From NCBI GenBank assembly GCA_963575745.1, contig CAUYUJ010019885.1, positions 35,001-62,500 on the forward strand: DNA of 27,500 nucleotides. The letters are read 5' to 3'. A program made the position numbers and the translations under genes. Positions within the stretch are counted from its first letter, which is position 1. Each line of letters opens with the position of its first letter. Under the pieces are notes generated by a model that saw only the letters and a program-made list of their open reading frames with translations, was not told where the DNA came from and did no database searches. Source of the DNA: Prorocentrum cordatum (Eukaryota > Sar > Dinophyceae > Prorocentrales > Prorocentraceae). Of this stretch, positions 18,241-27,022 are shown piece after piece.

Positions 18241-19479
18241 CGAAGCAAGTGCTTCCGACCGCAGCCGTCGTCGTCCTGTCATGTGGCCGTCCCGCCCGCC
18301 TTGGCGGCATCGCGGTGGCCCCGCGGAGCTGAAGTGGGGCCGTCTTTGGTCACCAACCACCAAACCACCCCAACCCAACCCGAAGGCCTCAATTTGCCCT
18401 CCATTTCCAGTGGGGGGGGGGGGGTCGGGGAACGTTGAAAAACGACACATGGAGCCCGCCACCCCCCCCAACCCGACATTCGGGTCAACTTCGGGTCTTC
18501 TGGTTGGGTTGGGGTGGTCTGGTAGGTAGTCATTTGGGAGCCTGCCGGGGGCCAGCGGGGCAGTGGCACGGAGAGGCCGTCGGTGCTCGGCGCCGGCGTC
18601 CTGGACGCCAAAGCGGGCCAAGAGCGCGGCATGGCTTGCAGCGTACTTCGCGTCTCGTCGCCCGTGTCGTGTTGTGCAGCCGGGCCGAGGTACAAGATCG
18701 GGGTCGGTTCGGGGAGGGTGCCCTATGTTCTTCTTGTTTGTTTGACGTAATTGTGCATCCTGGGGGAGGGCACCCTCGAATGTTGTTCAGTTTGGGCCGG
18801 CGGAGGGTCTTATGCTCTTGAAAGAAGTTCTGCCGTCCTGGGTCCGCTTGTGTATTCGGGAGACCTTGTCTGTCTCATCGTGTGCGATTCGCGTCCATCC
18901 TCGTCGAGTTCGCGTCGAAACCGCCTCGGTCGCAAGCAAGTGTCGCCATTTACAGGACAGAACATGTCTCTCGAAGATAGAATTATCCCGAAGATGCGAT
19001 GTGACCGTCGGTTTAGCACTTGGAGATCTGACGCTATTGTTGTCGTTCCGTTTTGGTTGGAGATGCGCTCGTGGGGGATCTCAAAGTGCATGGGCATTTC
19101 AGTTCTCCCCCCCTCTCTGGTTCTTCCTCGCCGTCCTTCCTCCTTTCCGCCTTCTCCTCGTCCTCCTTCCTCTCGCCTCCTCACTTCGTGCTCTGCGTAG
19201 GTAACATCGTTGGCCGTTTGGGCTTCGTGGGGTATTCGGTTGCGGCACGCTCATTCCCCTCTTTCATGCCACGGTGCAGTGCATGAGCTTACTTATCGCA
19301 GGTCGGCTCGCTTTGGGATCCCGGTTTGACTAGAGACATTATGATTCGCTTAGCGGTTGAGGCCGGGCATATTGAAGTTTTGTGTTCGTGGTCTACTTTC
19401 TTGTTCTTCCTCCACAAGTTTCAAGATACATTACCTTGCGACATACCCAACCCTTTCTAAACATGTGGCGGCTATACTC
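18241..19479. other. No supported gene
   Basis: Contains a 10-base G run near 18413-18422 and pyrimidine-rich sequence at 19105-19180. From about 18690 the GC content is lower than in the preceding part. The open frames (18751-19200 plus, 18812-19204 plus) have no identifiable domain. Confidence 0.4.
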
Positions 19480-19895
19480 AGGACCGCCGCTGGACCCAGG
19501 AGCCCACGAACGTGGCAACAGTTGCGCACTTCGCAGCCCCCCCAGGGAGCCGCGAGGTCTCGGCTGGGTAATTATGCGATCTCTCCACTCCGCTGGAACC
19601 CCACGGAGCCCACGAACGTGGCAACAGTTGCGCACTTCGCAGCCCCCCCCAGGGAGGCGCGAGGTCTCGGCTGGGCACGCGTGTCCCTCCACTCCGCTGG
19701 GCCTCCCAGGAGACCACGAAAGTGGCGACAGTTGCGCACCTCGCAGCCCCTCTGGGAACAGCGAGGCCTCGTCTTGGTCTGAGTGCCCATCCACTCTGCT
19801 GGACCTCCCGGGAGCCCGCGACAGTGGCAAAAGTTGCTCACCTCGCAGCCCCCCCCCAGGGAGCAGCGAGGTCCCGCCTGGTTCCCCCCAGGGAG
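19480..19895 (+). repeat. Tandem repeat of 102-106 bp, four copies
   Basis: Homologous anchors (CACGAACGTGGCAACAGTTG and variants) start at 19505, 19611, 19715 and 19817, giving spacings of 106, 104 and 102. Each unit has GCAGCCCCCCCAGGGAG-CGCGAGGTC and TCCACTCCGCTGG blocks. The first two units are the most alike and divergence increases rightward. The last unit runs into a GAG tract after GGGAGCCACGAG. The open frames are repeat translations, not genes. Confidence 0.85.
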
Positions 19896-20060
19896 CCACG
19901 AGGAGGAGGAGGAGGAGGAGGAGGAGGAGGAGGAGGAGGAGGAGGAGGAGGAAGAGGAGGAGACGGAGGAGGAGACGGAGGAACAGGAGGAGGAGGAGGA
20001 GGAGGAGGAGGAGGAGGAGGAGGAGGAGGGAAGAGGGAGGAGGGAGGAGGGGAGAGGACG
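19896..20060 (+). repeat. GAG triplet tract with GGAGGAGACGGA variant units
   Basis: GAG repeats interrupted twice by GACGGAGGA and once by GAACAG, then AGGGAGGAGGGAGGAGG. It directly abuts the 104-bp tandem repeat. A shorter CTC-rich counterpart lies at 20328-20400. Confidence 0.9.
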
Positions 20061-20436
20061 GGCCGACCACAGCGCTCTATTCAAAACGGGAACCCAACCA
20101 AGGGAGCGCTGGGAACATTGAAATCGGATGTTGTAGCACCTTTCAGCTCGTCCGGTCCTCCATCCCTCCCTCCTGCTTCTTCGGCCCTCTCCCCGTTCTC
20201 AGCCCTGTTCCTCCTCGACCCCATGGGGCGCGTTGTGGCCAGACTCTCGAGGCGGATCCGTCCGTGACCAGGAGGAGCCTCTCGCCGACTCAACATCCAC
20301 AAGCCTGGATCCTCGAACCTCGATCCCGCTTCTCCTCCTCCTCCTGCTCCGTCCTCTCCTCCGCCTTCTCCTCCTCCGCCTCCTCCTCATCCTTCGCCTC
20401 CTCAACATTCGGCTTTCTTTTGTGCAGCAGCTTTAA

Positions 20437-21560
20437 GGATTCGCATGGTTGAAGTCCCAGGAGCCGTGTTCTAGCACAGTTTAGGATTGTCAGGGGTAAT
20501 TGTCACGTTGGTTCGCGGCGTTGAAATGTCAGGGGTGGTGTGTTGGCAAGATGTCGCATTTGCAAGATGCAGCAATCACGTGGACTCGCGGTGGTGGAGT
20601 CTTAGGTATACTGTTCTGGCACGATTGGAAATTCTCTGGCTGATGCCTTCCAATGGACACTTCCAGCAATGAAACTACATTGTTGTGGAGATTTGGAAAT
20701 TGTAAGCTTGCAGCATCGGTGGTGCGTCTTGGATTTACACTGGTCCTCCTCCTCGCCTCTCTTCCTCATCCCTCCTCCATCCTCTTCTCCGAATAGATAA
20801 CTCCTACCTGTCGCGCCCCCGACGTGTTGGCAGGGTGGGCCAGGCGTTTCGCCCGAAACTCATTCACCATCTACGACGCTGAAACTTGCAGCCTGTAACA
20901 GCTTCACGAAAGGAGGGCGGGTCGTTTTCAAAAGGTGGTTCTCACTTCAGCGCCGCATGGGGGCGTGTGGTTTTCAATGTGTAGTTCTTCCTGAAGGGTC
21001 GCGCGCATTCGTTTCAAAAGTGTGCTAAGGCTCCGATGATCGAGGGCGGGTCGTTTTCAAAATGTGACTCTCGCCCCAGCGCCGCGCACTTTTGTTTTAG
21101 AAATCTGCAAAAGCATAAAAAGGATCGAGGGCGGCTCCTTTACACAATTGTGCTCTCGCTATACCACCCTGTGCAATCGTTTTGAACGTTCGCAACTGTT
21201 TCAATGATTCGTATGGCTGAAGTTCCAATAACTGCGTTCTGGCACGATCTATGATTGTCAGCACGCTGCGTCGCTCAACCAGCAAGTCGCGGCAACTCGA
21301 ACAAACGTGCCTTGCGGTAATTAGCAGAAACGGGAGGTTCTTGGGAAGTAGCTATTAACATGTTTGGACGCAGCAGTATTGATGACTCGCCGTGCTAAAG
21401 TCCCAGGAGTTGTAGTCTGGCACGTTTCAGGATTGTCAAGACGCAACAGTCACGTTGACTCGCGGCGTGAAAGTCCTAGGAATGACGTTGTGGCACGATT
21501 GAGGATTCTGGGACTGTTATCATCCAGTTGGGCACTTCCCGCAATGAGCAGGGAGGGCTC
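20437..21560 (+). repeat. Degenerate dispersed/tandem repeat with core AAGTCCCAGGAG...TGGCACGATTTAGGATTGTCA
   Basis: Diverged units recur at about 20450-20545, 20560-20650, 21210-21275, 21385-21450 and 21465-21535. They share GTTGAAGTCCCAGGA, TTCTGGCACGATT, GGATTGTCAGGACGCA and GTCACGTTGACTCGCGGCG blocks, with spacing of about 75-95 bp where contiguous. The 20650-21200 interval interrupts the series and holds a different repeat. Confidence 0.65.
20912..21175 (+). repeat. Degenerate repeat with core GAGGGCGGGTCGTTTTCAAAA
   Basis: Units start at about 20914, 21043 and 21127, each followed by a CTCTCGC-CCAGCGCCGCGCA-like block. Partial units with GTTTTCAA and CGTTTCAAAA lie near 20970 and 21010. 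No open frame of interest is present. Confidence 0.65.
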
Positions 21561-21774
21561 AGTGGAATTTCGTTGACGCGTCTTGGATATACACTGGTCC
21601 TCCCCATCCTCCCCCACTTCCTCGTCCTCCTCCTCCTCCTCCTCGCGTCGCACTCCTCCTTTGGAGGACGACACCGGCCTGAGGTTCCAGCACCGCAGCA
21701 GGCTGGTGGGAGTTCACCTGGGCAAAACCGGCCGTCGTGTATGGAGGAGGCGGGTGGGATGCGGATAGAGGAGT

Positions 21775-22098
21775 GGTAGGAGGAGGAGGAGGATGACGAG
21801 GAGGATGAGGAGGAAGACGAGGAGGAGGGAAGACGACGAGGAGGAGGAGGAGGGGGAGGAGGAGGAGGGGGAGGAGGAGGAGGAGGAGGAGGAGGAGGAG
21901 GAGGAGGAGGAAAAGGAGGAGGAGAGGAGGAGGAAAAGGAGGAGGAGAGGAGGAGGAGCAGGAGAAGGAGGAGGAGGCGGAGGAGGAGGAACAGGAGTAG
22001 CAGGAGGAGGAGGAGCATAGAAAAGGAGCAGGAGGAAAAGGAGGAGGAGGGGGTAGGAGGAGAAGGAGGAGGAGGAAGAGGCGGAGGAGGAGCGAGGG
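21775..22098 (+). repeat. Long GAG triplet tract
   Basis: About 320 bp of purine-rich GAG/GGA repeats with AAGGAGGAG and CAGGAG variants, the longest such tract in the window. All frames give Glu, Arg or Gly runs, and the opposite strand gives Pro/Ser/Leu runs. Confidence 0.92.
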
Positions 22099-22570
22099 GT
22101 GAATCTGTACCCTCCCAGATATCACGGCAGGGGCCGTAGAGAAGTTCACTAACCCTTGTTATTACTTCCAAGCGTTTCCTGGAGCAGGTGAAGGGGCCTC
22201 ACGCGTGCTGGCTTGAGTTGCGTGGTCGATGGCGAATCACATATTCCTTCAAAGCGTTCCGTGGCCCCGCCTCGTCCGCGCATATGCCTGGAGCCATGAT
22301 TCGCCAACTCTCCTCTTCCTGGCCGCCCTCTTAGGCGCGCCCAATCCCAGGGAGCAGGGATCCCTCAAATCAGGTTCGAGGCTGTAAGCTTTTGAACGTG
22401 TTTCCCCAAGCAGGCTTTGCCTAGAGGGTTATTCATGTGTTTAAGAGTGTGAGTGCCCAGCCTAACTGGCCAGCCTTCCCCGGGTTGCTTTTCTCCTGGC
22501 TTTATTCCTCGGGTTGCTTGATTTTGTTTCTTGATTGCCTTCCTCGGGTTGCTTGGTCTTGTCTTCTCAA
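22099..22570. other. No supported gene; TCGGGTTGCTT repeated near the right end
   Basis: CCGGGTTGCTT (22480-22490) and two CCTCGGGTTGCTTG copies (22507-22520 and 22542-22555, 35 bp apart) lead into the decamer array. The rest is unremarkable sequence with no gene. Confidence 0.5.
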
Positions 22571-22850
22571 TGCCTAGCACGGCCAAGCAATGCAAGGCAA
22601 CGCAAAGCAATGCCAACCCATGCCATTCAATGCCAAGCAATTCCAAACAATGCCAACCCATTCCAATCAATGCCAATCAGTTTCAAGCAATGCCAAGCCT
22701 CGGCAAGCAATGCCAAGCAACGCCAAGCAGTTCCACGCAACGCCAAGCAATGCCAAGCAAACAATGCAATGCGATGCCATGCAGCATACAGCAGCGCAAA
22801 GGAATGTCGAGCAATGCCAAGCAGTGCAAAGTAAAGTAAAGCAGGGCAAA
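22571..22850 (-). repeat. Exact 10-bp-period array of CAATGCCAAG (CTTGGCATTG on the minus strand)
   Basis: From 22571 to about 22760, nineteen consecutive decamers keep the same register with substitutions but no insertion or deletion; a further part continues with looser phasing to about 22850. On the minus strand the unit has the same CTTGG core as the decamer repeats at 4080-4650 and 24160-25200. Open frames here are pure repeat translations (NAKQCQAMPS-like). Confidence 0.9.
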
Positions 22851-23585
22851 TCAATACTTTCTTTGCTTGTTGACTTACTTAGGAAGCTCTCCCCTGCTTG
22901 GAGTACCGCCAGGTGCATTCGTCCGTCTTTGGCCTTCAGGTGCGTTCTCGTCGCCGCGGCTGGGTTCCTGTCGAAGTTCTGGGTTAACGAAACCCTATCA
23001 GAAGTCACGAGGACGATTTCTTACCCCTTGACCCATAACCCTTCGCTTCGTGGCAAACATCACGATGTAAGGGTTCTGGGCATCTCCGGCTCCCAAGGGC
23101 CCTTCTGCACGGGGGGTTACAGAGTTATCGAAAGCATGCTTTCGGCCAGAGAGATCGCGGGCGCTTTCTGAAACTTCGAATCTGATCTCATGAGAAACTG
23201 ACAATTGCTGTTCTCCTCTCCGTGATATGGTGACCAACACAACGCGATTACCAAGTTCGCTAAGTTCCTGAGGAGACCGCAGTTGTTGCGTTTTGCCTCA
23301 TTGCACTGATGACAGTTGGGCTTCCGAGTTGTTCAAACCTCATCCGCGCAGCATGGTGCCCCCACAAGGGGTGGCGGATATCAGGGTGGCATCCGAGGGG
23401 CTCGGCTGAGTTCGACCAGGTTGAAGAGAGTTGTCTTTTGCTTGCTTTGTGTCAGGGTGGTGCGGGTGTGAGTTGGGTTGGTCAGAGGAAGACGGTGTGC
23501 TCGCAGTGCCTCGGTTGTGCTATTTGACGTTGGGGTAGGGTGTGATACATGTTGCCTGGGGTCGCAGCGCCACTCGGCATCAGTC
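22851..23585. other. No supported gene
   Basis: Moderate-GC, non-repetitive sequence. The longest plus-strand frame (22590-23171) begins inside the decamer array and continues here without a recognisable domain. No RNA gene was identified. Confidence 0.4.
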
Positions 23586-23589
23586 TCGC

Positions 23590-23805
23590 CTGTCATGGCC
23601 ATGATGGTGGTGACGGTCATGGTAGTGATGATGATGATGTTGTTGATGATGATGAGGATGACAAGGATGAAAATGATGCTGATGGTGATGGTGATGGTGA
23701 TGCTGCTGCTGCTGATGATGATGATGATGATAATGGTGATGCCAATGCTGCTGATGATGGTGCTGGTGGTGCTGGTGGTGATGTTGATGATGGCGACGAT
23801 GATCT
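23590..23805 (+). repeat. GATGGT/GATGAT triplet satellite
   Basis: ATG, GTG and CTG triplets predominate, with an internal GCTGCTGCTGCTGATGATGA run. This is the reverse-complement class of the TCA tracts at 1-590. Frames give Met/Val, Asp/Gly or His/Gln runs. Confidence 0.9.
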
Positions 23806-24155
23806 ACTTGGCTCATGCAGATGATGGCTCAGAAATCAGTTCCCAATCTCACGTTGCTACTGCATTCCGTCAGCTGTCGCATAGCTTCTGCGCCCGATGA
23901 TGTGGGTCGTTGTCACGGCGTTGTTCTTCATGTGCAGACAGGCGTCTCGGCGTAGTACCGTATAAATATCCAGCTGTCTGCGACAATTTCTGCCACCGTG
24001 CCAGCCCAGCACCTTGGGCGGGGTTATTTTAGGCCGCCCAGGAAGCAGCAACGTGTGACAAGTCGTTGGGCGAGCCGTAACATGTGACACACTGTTCCGC
24101 GTCGTGTCGGGGGTTTTCGTCGTCGTCGTCGTCGTCGTCTTCCTCTCTTTCGTCC
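23806..24155. other. No supported gene; short GTC triplet run
   Basis: Non-repetitive sequence apart from (CGT)n at 24118-24139 immediately before the decamer repeat. No gene was recognised. Confidence 0.4.
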
Positions 24156-25200
24156 TTTCTTGGGCTCCTGTAGGGCAGTCTTGGAGGCCCCTTTTGGCCA
24201 CGTTGGGCCGTCTTTGGGTCCTCTTGGGCCGTCTTGGGGCTCTCTCTCGGGCCGTCTTGGGGCCCTCTTGGCCGTGGGGGGGGGGGGCTCTTGCGGCCAG
24301 CGGCCATCCTGGGGGCCGTCTTGGGCCGTCAAGGGGCTCTCTCAGGCCCTGTTGAGTCCCTCCAGAGACCCGCCCGGGCCAGCTTGGGGCTCTCTTGGAG
24401 CCGTCCTGGGCCGTCTAGCACTCTCTTGGGCTGTTGAGGTCGTCTTGAAGGACTGCTGAGCCAGTGGGGGACCCATTCGTGCCGTCCTGGGCTCATCTTG
24501 GAGGCGTCCAGGGCCGCCTGGAGCTCAAGGGTGCCCGCAACGGTGAAGAGACCCAAATCTTCAATGTCTGGTTCAGGAGGCGTACGCCATTCCGCCGACC
24601 CCCTGGGGAGGGATGAAGTCCACGGCTGATGCCTTTTGGGGCGTCTTGGGGACCCATCCGGGGGCCTCCGTTCGGCCTCTTGGGGGCCTCTTCGGGCTTC
24701 TTGGTGGCGCCTGCTGGCGGTCCCGGGGGTCCTCTCGGCGGAGGGCTCGGGTTAAGTCACCTCTCTTGGGCCCCTCTTGGGGCCCTGTTGGGGCTCTCTT
24801 GGGCCAGCTCGGGCGCCTCTTCGGCCGTCTTGGGACTCTTGTTCGGCCGTTTTTGGGCTCTCTTACGGGCTTCTTGGTTCGTCTTGGAGCGATCTTGGGG
24901 GACTCGTGATCCGTCTTGCACGCTGGTAAGACAAAAAATCCGAATGTGCAAAACGTGCACGCTTTCTCTATGGATTTTGACGATTCTTGCTTCTTGGGGC
25001 CCTCGCGGAGTCGTCGAGGAACCCTCTTGGGGCGTCTTTGAGGCCTCCTTGGCAGTCTTAAAACCACCGTGGTCGACTTTGAGGACTCCTCGGCGTGTTG
25101 AAGCCCAGTTTGGACCAGCTTAGATGGCATGTTGGGCATCCTGGAGGCCACGGAGTGTAGATTTGGAGGCTCCGGAGGCCCCAGGGGTGCGTCGACGAGC
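24156..25200 (+). repeat. CTTGG-phased decamer repeat, copies 2 and 3
   Basis: Two tandem units at about 24156-24545 and 24600-25200, each built from TCTTGGGGCC-like decamers. Each closes with a GGAG(C/G)TC-AAGGGTGC- or GGAGGCCCCAGGGGTGCG-type end. The second unit carries the same internal interruption as copy 1: AATGTGCAAAACGTGCACGC to GACGATTCTTGCTTCT at 24943-24992, against 4407-4455. Between the units lies AATCTTCAATGTCTGG and a short spacer. Protein frames are repeat artefacts. Confidence 0.75.
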
Positions 25201-25540
25201 TCGTTCCCCCACCCCCCTCCCCCGACCCCCCCTCTAATCGGATTTCCGATCCCAAGAGATCCTTCTCGTGCGTCCTTACTGTACGGGTTGACTGTACCCC
25301 GCCTCAAAGTGCCAGGGGGCACGGTGGCGGCAAATATATTAAACATTTATCTGGGCTCAAGGCTGCACTTGCGCACTGTGACAACTGCTCCCTTTTGACA
25401 AGGATCCGATCGCCGCGACGGTTGAAGACGTGTGCTCTGTCGAGATAGCGTCACTTCTTGATTGCACTTGCGCCATGCACCACGGAGGTGAGTTCAGGCG
25501 AATGTTGCACGGTTATGAGACGTGTTCTGGAATTCATGGT
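25201..25540. other. Spacer before the zinc-ribbon gene
   Basis: C-rich at the left, then a clear shift to more AT-rich sequence from about 25320. A small frame from ATG 25475 ends at TAG 25544-25546. No gene was recognised. Confidence 0.4.
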
Positions 25541-25561
25541 ACGTAGCCGTCTTGGTTCAAA
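25541..25561 (+). other. Probable decayed spliced-leader relic
   Basis: ACGTAGCCGTCTTGGTTCAAA aligns without gaps to the last 21 bases of the dinoflagellate spliced leader at 16 positions. Four of the five differences are transitions. It sits directly upstream of an intronless gene, where a relic would be expected in a retrotransposed copy. The match alone could be chance in a window this long; the position is what raises it. Confidence 0.4.
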
Positions 25562-25567
25562 CAGATT

Positions 25568-27022
25568 TTGATCAAGCCAGTTTGGTGCAAGTTTTGTAAG
25601 TGTCGTCTATGCTTCAGATTCGAAAAGGGGGGGATCCATATCGAACAGCTGATGCGGTTTACGGTTACCTTGCGTGGCCGTTCACCCCTGGGGTTACAGC
25701 ATGCTGTTTTGGAAGCTCGTCAACGTGGAGGTGAGTGTGTTTCCAACGGCTACCATGATATGAAGACTGATATGACATGGAAGTGCGCGGTTGGCCACAA
25801 GTGGCGCGCTAGCTTCTTCAATATTCGCCACAACGGCGCGTGGTGTCCCCACTGCAAGCGAGAAGCAAGGATGCATCGCAGTGCGACGCTGGCTTCGAGT
25901 GTGGCTGCAGCCCGTGGTGGTGAGTGTCTTCGCCCAAATCCCATCGCAGGGAAGCTCCGCTGGCGATGCGCGGATGGTCACCAATAGGATGCATCATTGA
26001 GTAACGTGGGAACACGTGGCTCATGGTGCCCAGCATGTCATGCAGCTCGAACGCGGACACGCGTCGCGCATGAAGGCCTCGTGAATGCCCGCCGCGAAGC
26101 TGCCTCTCGTGGTGGAGTTTGTCTTTCTGTTAAGTATTATGGTGTGCGTAGTCTCTTGCGTTGGCGCTGTGCTCAGGGCCACGAGTGGGACGCAAGCTTG
26201 GGCAAGGTCAAACACGATGGTGCGTGGTGCAAGGTATGTAACTTGGAGGGGGATGCTCGGGCTCAGTTGAGCATTGCTGCCGAGATCGCACAGTCCCACG
26301 GGGGGACATGCTTGTCATCTTCTTTCGTAAACAAGCTCGTTCCTCTGAGATGGTGTTGTAGAGACGGCCATGAGTGGGAGACTACGTTGAGGTCAGTGCG
26401 GCATAGAAAAACTTGGTGCCCAGTCTGTGCGGTTGATCGTAAGCGCCTTTCCCTAAAGAGTGCGATCGAGATTGCTGACCAACATGGCGGAACTTGCTTG
26501 TCGCGTGTGTATAAGAATGTGAAGTCTGATTTGCATTGGCGGTGCGCATGTGGCTATGAGTGGAAAGCACCCTTAACCGGGCTGAGATATGGCAATTCGT
26601 GGTGCCCTCGCTGCGCGAAGGTTACGAGCAAAAGTGAAAATATGGTTCGCCACATTTTCCAACACATTTTTGGGGGAAAGCAGTTCCCAAAGTGTCGACC
26701 TAGATTCCTCGGCAGCGCACATCAACGAACACTGGAGTTAGATGGTTTTTGTCAAGGCCTTATGCTAGCGTTTGAGTACAATGGTGAACAGCATTACGAG
26801 CCAGAGCATTTTTTCAACCGTCTGACAGGGAAATCGACGAATGCGTTCAACGAACAGCATAAGCGAGACCGCACGAAGGAGATTTTATGCAGAGTTTTCG
26901 GGGTGAGGTTGGTGATTGTGCCGTATTGGGTTCGTGACCGGTGGTGCTTCATTCGGCTTTGTCTATTGCGGTGGTTCGCCATTTTGAGTATATTCCCTGC
27001 TATGCTCGAGCATAGAAGTTAA
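25568..27022 (+). CDS. Five-fold zinc-ribbon repeat protein with C-terminal restriction-endonuclease-like domain, interrupted by one in-frame TAG
   Basis: One frame from the TAG at 25544 to the stop at 27020-27022, broken only by TAG 25985-25987. It encodes five repeats of about 50-60 residues: 25694-25858, 25883-26038, 26081-26239, 26273-26428 and 26462-26614. Each has GGxC, W-x-C-x2-G-H-x-W and a closing WCxxC; Cys and His are the likely zinc ligands (repeat 5 has Tyr for the His). This matches the probable zinc-ribbon family DUF4379. A domain at about 26633-26926 carries ELDG (Asp at nt 26741), FEYNGEQHY (Glu at 26774), an RDRTKEIL helix and VRLVIVPY, consistent with a PD-(D/E)XK/Vsr-like nuclease fold. 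A tail with hydrophobic stretches follows. The first in-frame ATG is 25652; the frame upstream (VWCKFCKCRLC) is also Cys-rich, so the true start is unclear. The gene lacks introns and is visibly less GC-rich than its surroundings, suggesting transfer, for instance from a bacterium or large DNA virus where such proteins occur. DNA binding and cleavage are inferred, not shown. Could be a recent pseudogene. Confidence 0.75.
25985..25987 (+). other. In-frame TAG at a conserved tryptophan codon
   Basis: Repeat 2 reads GH-Gln-stop-DASL, where the other repeats read GHKWRASF, GHEWDASL, GHEWETTL and GYEWKAPL. The stop therefore replaces Trp (TGG to TAG, one base at 25986). The codon before it is CAA. 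The frame is open for 344 further codons and keeps every downstream motif. Confidence 0.95.

Noticed and set aside
19480-19895. CRISPR-like array
   Set aside because: Units are contiguous, about 104 bp and diverged, without unique spacers, in a eukaryotic context.
22531-22839. About 100-codon frames in the decamer array
   Set aside because: Two frames are both translations of the 10-bp repeat; neither has an independent coding signal.
23549-23824. Asp-rich and His-rich frames
   Set aside because: Translations of the GATGAT triplet satellite on both strands.
25345-25362. Leader-like ATTTATCTGGGCTCAAGG
   Set aside because: Only GGCTCAAG plus scattered bases match, with no gene directly following; a chance match.
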